The notes under the pieces were generated by a model that worked only from the letters and a program-made list of their open reading frames with translations, was not told the DNA's origin and ran no database searches. Below are positions 15,904 through 23,794 of a stretch of DNA of 37,070 bases, piece by piece (within the stretch, counting starts at the first letter, position 1; each line of letters starts with the position of its first letter). The DNA is from Ignavibacteriaceae bacterium (GTDB lineage: Bacteria > Bacteroidota > Ignavibacteria > Ignavibacteriales > Ignavibacteriaceae). Location: the NCBI GenBank assembly GCA_020848375.1, contig JADLAF010000038.1:1-37070 (forward strand), written 5' to 3'. The position numbers and the translations under genes are program-made.

Positions 15904-18759
15904 TTAGAAGTTAATATTTGCAAAATTAACTCTGAATCCAAGTTTAATTAATCTTGGAATACCAAAATTATTCGGATCTCTTTCAAGAGCGATATAATCG
16001 TCAACATAAGACTGTCCTCTTGAAGCTGCAACAGCAGCGCCTTCCGGAGTCTTAAGATATCCTGAAGTTACAGGGCTTCCGGTTGAACGATATACATTCA
16101 CTACGTTATCTGCATCAAACAGATTTTCGATCCAGAGATACGGAGTAAGAACTGCTCCGCCGAATTCAAATGATTTTTCGAGTTTAAAATCAACTCTGAA
16201 ATTTCCTGGTCCGTAAGCTGAGTTAACATACCCTTTGGTGTCACCAAGGTTAGAACCGCCGCCTGGGGTAATATTCTGCTTCTCAAGCGGAGTATAAGGT
16301 CTGCCGCTGCTGAATGATACCAGGAAGTTTGCAGATGTTCTCTCGAAGAATCCGAGGTCACCTTTTGGCACTGAGAAATCAACGTTTACTACTCCGGTAT
16401 GTCTCTGATCAAAATCAAGAGGAGCAATTACCTTAGGAGTTTCACCGTTGTTGTTTCTGAAAGCCGCAGTGGTTGATGAACCGGTGGATGAACCGGTACC
16501 TTCAGCGAGTGAATAAGTATATTCAACGTTGAATGAGAAATAGTCCATTCTGCCGACAGTTAATGAAAGGGCAAGACCCTTAATAGTACCGAAGTCAGAG
16601 TTTGCAGGACCATAAAAACGATCTCTTTGACCGCCTATAGCACGGTAAAAGAATCTAGTCTCGTCATTAACAAGACCTTTGGTATTCTTGTAGAAAGCGG
16701 TAAGATTCAGTGCACCGGCATTGTTTACGAGTACCTGTCTGAAACCAATTTCGTACTGTGTGGTAACTTCACTATTGATATTACCGGTGTTCACACCAAA
16801 GTTACCATCAGTAACTAAACCATCCAGTGAATTTGTTGAAGTAAATACATCAATCAGTCTTGGCTGCTGTATAAACTTACCAAATTGAGCATGGAAAACG
16901 GTGCTTTCAGTTACGGGGAAACCAACACCGATTCTCGGTGAGATGTAGCTCTCTGCATCTTTAATCTTAAAGTCGCCATCATCAAATGCATCAGGATTAG
17001 AACCACCTGCATAAGGGAGGAGTTCATCTTTTACTACATCTGCCTGAGAGTCAAAATAATCCCAGCGGATACCGAGATTAAGCACCAGGTCGCTCAATTC
17101 AAATCTGTCCTGCAGATATACATAAGCAATCGAGGGATTTCGCGGTGCAGCGCTTGTGGTATATGAATCAGTACCATAAACGGTATTTTCGTCAGCATCA
17201 GATTCGTTTCCGAGTATATCAAATCCGAAATAGAATGGTCTCTGAAGAGCAATTCTTTCCTTCAGAGTTTTGGTGTTATTATCAATTGCAACACCCACCG
17301 GACCAATAGCCCAGTATCTGAGAGTATGGAACTGATATCCGCCGCCTATTTCAATGAGGTGATTGTTAAGCTGATTCGTGAAGTCAACATCAATGGTTAA
17401 ATTGTCATTTGCCAGCTTCGAATATGAATTGGAAACACGTCCTTTATCATAGAATAACTGAACGGGGTCAAGACTTACGCGCGTACCCTGAATGAGCTGA
17501 ACACCAGGTCTGACCCAGGGTTTATTAGCTGCGGTATCACCGTAAGCTTCAATATTATCAAACCAGAGTCCGTCACCTGATTCATTCTTTTCAATTTTGT
17601 AACCAATGTTTATGTTATAAAACATTGAGTTGCTTACGTTATGACTGAAGCGACCGCTAAAAGAGTAATTTTCTCTTTCGTTAAGCGGATTGTGCTCAGT
17701 GTTATTTTTTGCATACGTATGAGTATAACTTCTGCTGGTTCTGGTGTTAATGTTTGCACCAAGACGCAGTGAAAACGGCTGGAAGTTATGCATGGTTCTT
17801 CCGCTGAATCTCCAGACGCTGGAAGAATTATTCGGAAGAGTCGGTGTAGAGATACCCATGGTCGGGATCACTAAATCAATAGCTCTTGGATTAGCGTCTC
17901 CGAACCACCCTCTTTCACCAGAGAGGAACATCGTGTGATTGGCATTGCCCGGAATAATCGGACCGCCAATATTTGCAGAATAGAGGTTATATCCGTAATC
18001 ATCGGTGAATGTTGAGGATAAAACGTCACCAAAGAAGGAATATTTTGCGCTTCCTGACTTAGTGGTAACGTTTACGATACCGGACTGTGCCTGACCGTAT
18101 TTAGCTTCGTAACCACCTATCTGGAATGAAAGCTGGTCAATAGCATTGTTTGATACCTGAGCCGAGTTTCCGCCAAAAAGAATATCATTCTGGGGAACAC
18201 CGTCAACGATATACAGAACTTCGCCACCGCGGCCTCCGCGTACGTTAATGGTAGCGTTACCGTCAGCGCCGCCAGATCCTTCCTGGATTACAACGCCAGA
18301 CTGAAGACCGGCGAGCTTTTCAACGCCTTTTACGGGCAGTTTGCTGATCTGGTCAGCATCCAGCACTTTAGTGGTGTTTGTTGATTTTTCTTCAAAGAAT
18401 TTCTTTGAACTGACTTCAATGGTGGGCAGGGTAAAATCAGTGCTCAGCTCAACATTGAGTTCGTAGGTGATGTTCGCAACAATACGGACATCCTGGATGG
18501 TTTTGGGACCATAACCAACGTAACTGACCTTGACTTCATAGGTACCAGGGGTTACGTTAAGAATAAAATAACGTCCTTCAACATCGGTTGCGGCACCTTG
18601 CGCGCTTCCGACAATCAGTACGTTGGCCCCGATCAGGGCTTCTTTGGTTCCTGCATCAATGACTTTTCCGACAAGTTTACCCACACCTGACTGTGCGTAA
18701 ACGACGGAGAAGGTTAAGAACAGGAAGATCGAAAAGATCTTTGAAAACGAAACTTTCAT
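15904..18759 (-). CDS. TonB-dependent outer-membrane receptor with N-terminal CarboxypepD_reg-like domain
   Basis: Outer-membrane barrel with an inner plug, 951 aa. Order seen: signal peptide (1-22, ending VVYA before Q), CarboxypepD_reg-like beta-sandwich (about 28-112, GKLVGKVIDAGTKEALIGAN), linker, plug (about 135-235, including INVRGGRGGEVLYIVDGVPQ and GQAQSGIVNVTTKSG), then strands to a C-terminal Phe (GFRVNFANINF). No SusD-like lipoprotein adjoins, so it is not a typical glycan-uptake pair; instead the next gene, 19 nt on, is the 1171-aa secreted protein and then a PorV-like gene. The substrate is unknown; a structural or export-linked role is possible. RBS GGAGAAGAA precedes the ATG. 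I find no convincing promoter in the short upstream gap after the terminator at 18833-18870. Confidence 0.9.
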   Translation of the reverse strand: MKVSFSKIFSIFLFLTFSVVYAQSGVGKLVGKVIDAGTKEALIGANVLIVGSAQGAATDVEGRYFILNVTPGTYEVKVSYVGYGPKTIQDVRIVANITYELNVELSTDFTLPTIEVSSKKFFEEKSTNTTKVLDADQISKLPVKGVEKLAGLQSGVVIQEGSGGADGNATINVRGGRGGEVLYIVDGVPQNDILFGGNSAQVSNNAIDQLSFQIGGYEAKYGQAQSGIVNVTTKSGSAKYSFFGDVLSSTFTDDYGYNLYSANIGGPIIPGNANHTMFLSGERGWFGDANPRAIDLVIPTMGISTPTLPNNSSSVWRFSGRTMHNFQPFSLRLGANINTRTSRSYTHTYAKNNTEHNPLNERENYSFSGRFSHNVSNSMFYNINIGYKIEKNESGDGLWFDNIEAYGDTAANKPWVRPGVQLIQGTRVSLDPVQLFYDKGRVSNSYSKLANDNLTIDVDFTNQLNNHLIEIGGGYQFHTLRYWAIGPVGVAIDNNTKTLKERIALQRPFYFGFDILGNESDADENTVYGTDSYTTSAAPRNPSIAYVYLQDRFELSDLVLNLGIRWDYFDSQADVVKDELLPYAGGSNPDAFDDGDFKIKDAESYISPRIGVGFPVTESTVFHAQFGKFIQQPRLIDVFTSTNSLDGLVTDGNFGVNTGNINSEVTTQYEIGFRQVLVNNAGALNLTAFYKNTKGLVNDETRFFYRAIGGQRDRFYGPANSDFGTIKGLALSLTVGRMDYFSFNVEYTYSLAEGTGSSTGSSTTAAFRNNNGETPKVIAPLDFDQRHTGVVNVDFSVPKGDLGFFERTSANFLVSFSSGRPYTPLEKQNITPGGGSNLGDTKGYVNSAYGPGNFRVDFKLEKSFEFGGAVLTPYLWIENLFDADNVVNVYRSTGSPVTSGYLKTPEGAAVAASRGQSYVDDYIALERDPNNFGIPRLIKLGFRVNFANINF

Positions 18760-18832
18760 TTCTTCTCCACTCAGTTAATTGTTAGACAAGAGTAAATTTT
18801 TTCTCCTGCGGAATATATAAATAGTTTTGTTC

Positions 18833-18870
18833 AAAATAAAAAAACGGATCCCTTATTCAGAGATCCGTTT
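18833..18870 (-). terminator. Rho-independent terminator after the 595-aa T9SS cargo gene
   Basis: Minus strand AAACGGATC and GATCCGTTT form a perfect 9-bp stem with an 11-nt loop, followed by TTTTTTTATTTT. It lies 35 nt past the stop at 18906 and separates that gene from the TonB receptor operon. Confidence 0.88.
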
Positions 18871-18905
18871 GAAATAAATGAACTAATTCAGAATCTCTGA
18901 ATAAA

Positions 18906-20693
18906 TTACTTCATCAGCATCATTTTGCGTGTTGCTGTCATGTTACCGGCATCAAGGCGATAAACATATAAGCCAGAAGCCAGGTTTGATGCATCAAAGT
19001 TGATGGTATGTGAACCTGAAGCTAATTCGTTGTTCACGAGTGTAGCAACTTCTCTTCCGAGCACATCAAATACCTTCAGAGATACATTTCCTGCCTTTGA
19101 AAGGTTAAAAGTAATCTGAGTTGATGGGTTGAACGGATTAGGATAGTTCTGGTCTAAGCTGAAAGTCAATGGAGCATTGTTTTCATCTTCTACCCCTACT
19201 ATAACCGTGAATGGAACTGCACCAACGAAAATCATTGCAGGAAGGGTTGGATCTGGATCAGGATCATTACTGCCGACAGTATAGGTATAAAAGCTGAATG
19301 CTTTGTAACTGCCTGCGCTGCCTGAAACTTTATTAGCGAAGTGACTGCTGTTTTCGTTCATTCCAACAGTTTCAGTAAGGTTCATCGGCTGTGACCAAAC
19401 ACCGTCAGACCCTCTGGATGACATATAAATGTCGCAAAGGGTATCGTTAGCTGCTTTGTTTACCCACTGAGCTGCCCATCCGCCGTTATCAGCGCTTCTT
19501 GCCAGGTATGGTGAAGGACCCATCTGACCAAGTGCAAGTCCGTCAACTCTGGTGAACATCATATCATCAATACCTTCGTAAACAATTCTACCGTCCCAAC
19601 CGCTTGCAGTTTTAAATATTTCAACAACAGCATTTACGCCTGTGTTTGGACCGCTGGTTGTATCAGTAAGAACTAAGAGAAGATGAGGATAACCATCTGT
19701 ATCAACATTGATGTCGCCACCATAAGAAACAAATTCGTCTTCTTTTACATAGTCAAATAATCTGTCAAAACGTGAAAGAGCAGGAATTGTTCTGAAGTCA
19801 ACAACTTCAAAAGCATCCCAGTCAGCACCGGTAGCTGATTTTTTGGAAACAGCCGGATACCAGCCGCTTGCGATTGGGGTTGAACCTGAAGGATCTGCAA
19901 AAGTACCGACCATACCAACGTAAGTATTACCACCGCCTGAAGCACCGCCTAAGCAGATATTGCCACCGTCAGTGAATACTGTACTTGGGAATACAAAAGT
20001 ATCAATAACACCAAAATCCTCAGTCATCCAAATTTTGTAGGAAGCATCAGTCTGATTGTCTGAACCCCAATACATTTTGGCAGTGTTATCACTTACCCAT
20101 GAAAGAACCTGTGAGCTATATAATTCGGTTGATGAGAAAGTAGCAAATGTAGCATTTGCACCTAATGGCTGATCAGCACCATAACCTGCACCGCCGAAAG
20201 CACCAGCAACCAGTTCAGGCCAGCTAAATACACCGGTTGTAGCAGAAAGGTCACCGCCGGTTGGATTTGAGATAGCCATGCTTGGGTAGCGTGATGATCT
20301 CTGGGTAGCGGTTGCGTTTACAACACCAACTCTGGTCCAGGTTGCGCCCTGATCTGTTGAAAGATTGTACACCAATGATCCGGAACCGCCGGTAGAAGCT
20401 GTTCCTCTGTGTACTAATGCCAGAGCATTTGAAGCAGGGTCATAAGAAATCGGGTTCAAAACACCAATTGCAGGACCATAAGCATTTGCCATGGTATCAA
20501 CTTGAACGTAACTTGCTGCGGTAGGCATAAAAGGAACCGGTGCGAATGTATTGCCCTGGGCAGGAACATAAGTGCCCTCGTTCATTACAACCGGTGCTTT
20601 CTTCGCAACGACTCTATTGGCATTCTGCGCGTTGGTATATGTAACCAGCACGAAGCTTGCCATCAGTAAAAAAGTAAAAAGGTTTCTAAGCAT
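18906..20693 (-). CDS. Secreted protein with Asp-box (sialidase-like) motif and C-terminal T9SS type-A sorting domain
   Basis: A 595-aa exported protein. The signal peptide covers about 1-22 (ending TNA). The middle is beta-rich with one clear Asp-box, STDQGATW at 112-119 (S-x-D-x-G-x-T-W), as in BNR/sialidase-like beta-propellers; catalytic sialidase residues are not identified, so enzyme activity is not claimed. The last ~80 residues are a textbook type-A sorting domain: QNYPNPFNPSTQITFNLSKA, VFDVLGREVATLVN, ASGLYVYRLDAG, ending KMMLMK. Expected path: Sec export, then T9SS to the surface or medium. RBS AAAGGAGAG precedes the ATG. It has its own terminator and a leader with a hairpin, so it is a single-gene transcript. 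Confidence 0.9.
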   Translation of the reverse strand: MLRNLFTFLLMASFVLVTYTNAQNANRVVAKKAPVVMNEGTYVPAQGNTFAPVPFMPTAASYVQVDTMANAYGPAIGVLNPISYDPASNALALVHRGTASTGGSGSLVYNLSTDQGATWTRVGVVNATATQRSSRYPSMAISNPTGGDLSATTGVFSWPELVAGAFGGAGYGADQPLGANATFATFSSTELYSSQVLSWVSDNTAKMYWGSDNQTDASYKIWMTEDFGVIDTFVFPSTVFTDGGNICLGGASGGGNTYVGMVGTFADPSGSTPIASGWYPAVSKKSATGADWDAFEVVDFRTIPALSRFDRLFDYVKEDEFVSYGGDINVDTDGYPHLLLVLTDTTSGPNTGVNAVVEIFKTASGWDGRIVYEGIDDMMFTRVDGLALGQMGPSPYLARSADNGGWAAQWVNKAANDTLCDIYMSSRGSDGVWSQPMNLTETVGMNENSSHFANKVSGSAGSYKAFSFYTYTVGSNDPDPDPTLPAMIFVGAVPFTVIVGVEDENNAPLTFSLDQNYPNPFNPSTQITFNLSKAGNVSLKVFDVLGREVATLVNNELASGSHTINFDASNLASGLYVYRLDAGNMTATRKMMLMK

Positions 20694-20756
20694 AATGCTC
20701 TCCTTTATTTATAGATTAGTGATTATTGATTAATGAATATGAATAAACTTTCACTT

Positions 20757-20789
20757 GTTAAAATCCACCCATTTAAGGGAGATTTTAAC
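20757..20789. other. Inverted repeat in the leader of the 595-aa T9SS cargo gene
   Basis: GTTAAAATC (20757-20765) and GATTTTAAC (20781-20789) are perfect 9-nt arms, with an inner CCC/GGG pair that could extend the stem. It lies 64 nt upstream of the ATG and downstream of the candidate promoter, so in RNA it would be a 5'-UTR hairpin. No T run follows, and it is about 90 nt past the serA stop, so a serA terminator is less likely. Confidence 0.5.
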
Positions 20790-20831
20790 CAGTGCTCTCA
20801 TTTTTTCCAAAATTCATACAAATTATTAAGT

Positions 20832-20860
20832 GATTTAACGAAAAAATAACATTTTGTCAA
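20832..20860 (-). promoter_or_regulatory. Tentative sigma70-like promoter for the 595-aa T9SS cargo gene
   Basis: A perfect -35 TTGACA (minus strand, 20855-20860) is followed after 17 nt by TAAATC, a poor -10. It lies about 140 nt upstream of the ATG and just beyond the serA stop codon; it would place the 20757-20789 hairpin in the leader RNA. Confidence 0.3.
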
Positions 20861-20880
20861 GACAAATTTTGATTAAAACC

Positions 20881-22464
20881 TCAGATTTTGACCGAAAAAA
20901 CCTTAAAAACACCGTTTATGGAAGATATTTTGGTTAAAACATCTTTCGTCATGCCAGAATCCAGGTTTATTACCGTCAGAGCTTCCTTTCCTATGCCGAA
21001 GCGGCCGAGTGAAAGTCCGGCAATATTGATGTCGTTTTCGGCCAGAATTGCGCCCACTTTCGCTAACATTCCGGGTCTGTCTAAGTTCGTATAAAAGAGC
21101 ATCTCTCCTTCCGGATTCAGTTCAAGATGGAACTCATCTATGTTAACAATCCTGATTTCATTATTACCGAAAACCACTCCGTCAAGTTTTCTTTTATCCG
21201 CTGAGGTGGTACATTCCACCGATATCAAATTAATATAATCAGGGTGATCTGAGGATTTTACCTCCTCAATCTGCAGACCCATTTCTTTTGCAAAATAGCC
21301 AGCATTAATATAGTTAACTGGTTCGGGAATTCTGCTATTTAAAAATCCTTTTAAAACAGCAGCCGTAATCAGGGTAACCGAGTTATTTAGCAGGTCTCCA
21401 AAGAGATTGACCCTGAGTGACTTAACCTGAGCTGTCAGAAGCTGAGACTGAAGCGCTCCCATGCTCTCGGCAAGTTTTACATAAGGTGCCAGCTCTGGTT
21501 TGCCAGCGGCTTCGACCGCAGCGGCATTTACTGCACCATAAACAATCTTCTTTTTGAAAAGATCAGTTATCTGTTCTGCTATTTGTATGGCAACTTTTTC
21601 CTGCGCTTCATCAGTCGAGGCACCAAGGTGAGGGGTGCTCACAAATTTCGGGTGTTTCAGCAGAGGATGAGAAAAATCGGGTGGTTCTTTTACAAAGACA
21701 TCCATTGCTGCGCCTGAGACCTTGCCTGAGTTCAGCGCCTCAAGCAGATCATCTTCATTAACTATTCCCCCGCGTGCGCAGTTGATCACTTTGACGCCAT
21801 CTTTACATTTAGCGAAAGTTTCTCCGCGCAAAAGGTCTTTTGTGGTTGCGTCCAGGGGCACGTGAACGGTTATTATGTCTGATCGTTTATATATATCCTC
21901 CAGCGTGGTCAGTTCAACATTCATTTTTGCGGCAAGATCAGGACTCAGAACCGGATCGTAACCGATTATCTGCATGCCAAATGCCTTAGCGCGCAGGGCA
22001 ACTTCGCGGCCGATTTTACCGAGCCCGACCACACCAAGTGTTTTGCCGTGAACTTCGGTTCCCTTGTATGATTTTCTGTCCCACTTGCCGCCTTTCACTG
22101 ATGCATCTGCCTGTGGTATGTTCCGGCAAAGTGACATCATCATAGAGAAGGTGTGTTCAGCGGTTGAAATCGTGTTACCGCCGGGGGTATTCATTACAAT
22201 AACACCTTTGCGCGTGGCAGCGGCTGAGTCAATATTATCCACGCCGGTTCCGGCTCGTCCGATCACTTCCATATTTTTCATATAAGAGATCATTTCGGCA
22301 CTCACTTTAGTGTCGCTACGGACAATCATACCGTGATAGTCCCCGATCACTTTATATATATCCTCCGGTTTCATACCCGGCGAGTAATTAACATCAAAGC
22401 CGGCTTCCATAAGAAGCGCGACTGCTTTTTTATCAACATTGTCAGTAATTATTATTTTTTTCAT
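20881..22464 (-). CDS. serA: D-3-phosphoglycerate dehydrogenase, long ACT-domain type
   Basis: Oxidises 3-phosphoglycerate with NAD+ to 3-phosphohydroxypyruvate, the first step of serine synthesis, in the cytosol. The 527-aa length fits the long form: substrate domain, NAD domain with GLGKIG at 147-152, catalytic Arg231 (CARGGIVNEDDL), Glu260 (VKEPP) and His279 (TPHLGAST), then an intervening domain (about 310-450) and a C-terminal ACT domain (about 455-527, LDRPGMLAKVGAILAEND) that in relatives senses serine. It lies 73 nt after trxA with a strong GC hairpin between them. All catalytic residues are present. Confidence 0.96.
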   Translation of the reverse strand: MKKIIITDNVDKKAVALLMEAGFDVNYSPGMKPEDIYKVIGDYHGMIVRSDTKVSAEMISYMKNMEVIGRAGTGVDNIDSAAATRKGVIVMNTPGGNTISTAEHTFSMMMSLCRNIPQADASVKGGKWDRKSYKGTEVHGKTLGVVGLGKIGREVALRAKAFGMQIIGYDPVLSPDLAAKMNVELTTLEDIYKRSDIITVHVPLDATTKDLLRGETFAKCKDGVKVINCARGGIVNEDDLLEALNSGKVSGAAMDVFVKEPPDFSHPLLKHPKFVSTPHLGASTDEAQEKVAIQIAEQITDLFKKKIVYGAVNAAAVEAAGKPELAPYVKLAESMGALQSQLLTAQVKSLRVNLFGDLLNNSVTLITAAVLKGFLNSRIPEPVNYINAGYFAKEMGLQIEEVKSSDHPDYINLISVECTTSADKRKLDGVVFGNNEIRIVNIDEFHLELNPEGEMLFYTNLDRPGMLAKVGAILAENDINIAGLSLGRFGIGKEALTVINLDSGMTKDVLTKISSINGVFKVFSVKI

Positions 22465-22489
22465 GTTCTCAAGAGTGTGTGTAAACTAT

Positions 22490-22514
22490 GACGGCGCGCC
22501 TGAGGCGCGCCGTC
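22490..22514. other. GC-rich perfect hairpin between trxA and serA
   Basis: GACGGCGCGCC (22490-22500) and GGCGCGCCGTC (22504-22514) are perfect 11-nt arms around a 3-nt loop; each arm contains GGCGCGCC. On the minus strand it is followed by ATAGTTTACAC, not a T run, so it is at best a partial terminator. It may reduce or uncouple serA expression from trxA, or be a protein-binding palindrome. Confidence 0.6.
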
Positions 22515-22537
22515 TTTAAGTAAAGTTATCGTATATA

Positions 22538-22861
22538 TCAAACCAGATGGGGTTTGATGCGGTCGAGAAGTTTTGGTTTTGGCATAGCGCCAATTATGGT
22601 TTCAACAACCCTGCCGTTTTTGAACAGCAACAGAGTCGGTATGCTGCGCACGCCGTATTTCTGTCCGCTCACAGGGTTTTCGTCAACATCCACTTTTGCA
22701 ACTTTCAGTTTGCCTGAATATTCACCGGCAATTTCTTCCACTACCGGGGCAATCATTTTGCAAGGACCACACCAGACAGCCCAGAAATCAACCAGTACGG
22801 GCAGGTCTGCATTAAGAATTTCACTTTCAAAATTTGCATCTGTTGCTTCAAGAGCTTTCAT
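22538..22861 (-). CDS. trxA: Thioredoxin
   Basis: Cytosolic disulfide reductase of 107 aa, the standard length. The active site WCGPC has Cys31 and Cys34 (sequence FWAVWCGPCKM); the cis-Pro loop is seen as RSIPTLLLF, and the buried Asp lies in VLVDFWA. An RBS GGA followed by TATATA precedes the ATG (AGGATATATAATG). It starts 20 nt after the stop of the upstream SDR gene and shares its promoter by arrangement. No unusual features. Confidence 0.97.
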   Translation of the reverse strand: MKALEATDANFESEILNADLPVLVDFWAVWCGPCKMIAPVVEEIAGEYSGKLKVAKVDVDENPVSGQKYGVRSIPTLLLFKNGRVVETIIGAMPKPKLLDRIKPHLV

Positions 22862-22881
22862 TATATATCCTGTCTGTTAAA

Positions 22882-23709
22882 TCAAAGTAAATTAGTACCA
22901 TCGGCACGCTGACCGTTAAAGTTCACAACATCTTCTCCGCCGTCAGCATGAATCAGACCGCCGGAGACCCATTCGCCCCCTTCCTTGCAGAGTAAAGCAA
23001 TAACACGCGCGATATCTTCCGGAGCGGTAATACGGTTGCGCGGATTTTTTCTCTGCGCTACAGTGATCATCGGTGTGTTCCCCGGAATCTTCCGCAGAGC
23101 CGGAGTATCGGTCACCCCCGCCATAATTGGGCTCACGGCCACTTCAAGATCGCCAAGCTCCATGGCAAGCTGACGGCAATGGGACTCTAGAGCCGCTTTT
23201 GCGGCGGAGACTGCTCCATACGTTGGAATGGAAACATGACTTCCTGAACTGGTCATAGCAAAAATTCTTGCTTTGCGGGCAAGCATCTTTCTGTAAAACA
23301 AATCCTGAGTCCAGTAAACCAATGAGTGCGCCATAACATCAAGGGTCATTTCCATTTGTGCTTTGGTCAATGGTGCATCAGTTCCAAAATCAACAAACGG
23401 ACGCAGTGCCCCAAATGCCAGAGAATGCAGGAGCATGAATACTTCCGCTTTGCCTTCCGGAAGGTTTTCGAGTGTATCAAGCACTTCTTTCCTTTTGGAG
23501 TCATCGGCAGCGTTTATATTGAAGAATAGTGCTTTAACACCATACTTTTCAATTTCGGAAGTTATTCTTTCCACATTGGGCAATGTGGCAGCGCGGTCAA
23601 GATGTACGCCGGCTACATTATATCCTTCTTTGGCCATCTGAATGGCAGTTGCCTCACCGAAGCCCGATGAAGCTCCAAGGACTAAGGCCCACTTTTTGGT
23701 ATCAGACAT
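22882..23709 (-). CDS. SDR-family reductase resembling FabL/FabI enoyl-ACP reductase
   Basis: Probably reduces enoyl-ACP with NAD(P)H in fatty-acid elongation. The 275-aa protein has a Rossmann start ALVLGASSGFGEA (residues 8-20) and Tyr164-x6-Lys171 (YGAVSAAK), the spacing of FabI/FabL enoyl reductases rather than the Tyr-x3-Lys of ordinary SDRs. The stretch after it (KAALESHCRQLAMEL, then GVTDTPALRKIPGN) resembles Bacillus FabL as I recall it. The ATG at 23709 is used because GGAAGG lies about 10 nt before it; a GTG at 23721 is too close to that RBS. It leads a SDR-trxA-serA unit from a well-formed promoter. A different SDR substrate is possible. Confidence 0.75.
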   Translation of the reverse strand: MSDTKKWALVLGASSGFGEATAIQMAKEGYNVAGVHLDRAATLPNVERITSEIEKYGVKALFFNINAADDSKRKEVLDTLENLPEGKAEVFMLLHSLAFGALRPFVDFGTDAPLTKAQMEMTLDVMAHSLVYWTQDLFYRKMLARKARIFAMTSSGSHVSIPTYGAVSAAKAALESHCRQLAMELGDLEVAVSPIMAGVTDTPALRKIPGNTPMITVAQRKNPRNRITAPEDIARVIALLCKEGGEWVSGGLIHADGGEDVVNFNGQRADGTNLL

Positions 23710-23748
23710 GTTTTTTGTCACCTTCCATATTTTTTTCGGTCAAGTTCA

Positions 23749-23777
23749 ATTATACAAAAATGAATTAAATCTTACAA
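23749..23777 (-). promoter_or_regulatory. Sigma70-type promoter for the SDR-trxA-serA unit
   Basis: Minus strand TTGTAA (-35, 4/6) is 17 nt from a perfect TATAAT (-10, 23749-23754). The predicted start near 23742 leaves a leader of about 33 nt to the ATG at 23709. It lies in the short gap after the dnaE stop. Confidence 0.6.
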
Positions 23778-23794
23778 TTTGAAAGAATCAGAAA

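Noticed and set aside
15904-18759. SusC/SusD-type glycan-uptake locus
   Set aside because: The receptor is TonB-type, but neither giant protein has a lipobox Cys or SusD helical repeats, and no glycoside hydrolase or regulator is nearby.
18906-20693. Calling the Asp-box protein a sialidase
   Set aside because: Only one clear Asp-box is seen and no catalytic Arg triad, FRIP motif or Tyr/Glu pair was identified.
20757-20789. serA terminator
   Set aside because: It is about 90 nt beyond the serA stop, with no T run on that strand, and beyond a TTGACA box that suggests a new transcript start before it.
22490-22514. Standard Rho-independent terminator for trxA
   Set aside because: The stem is strong but no T run follows on the minus strand, so it is listed only as a hairpin of unknown role.
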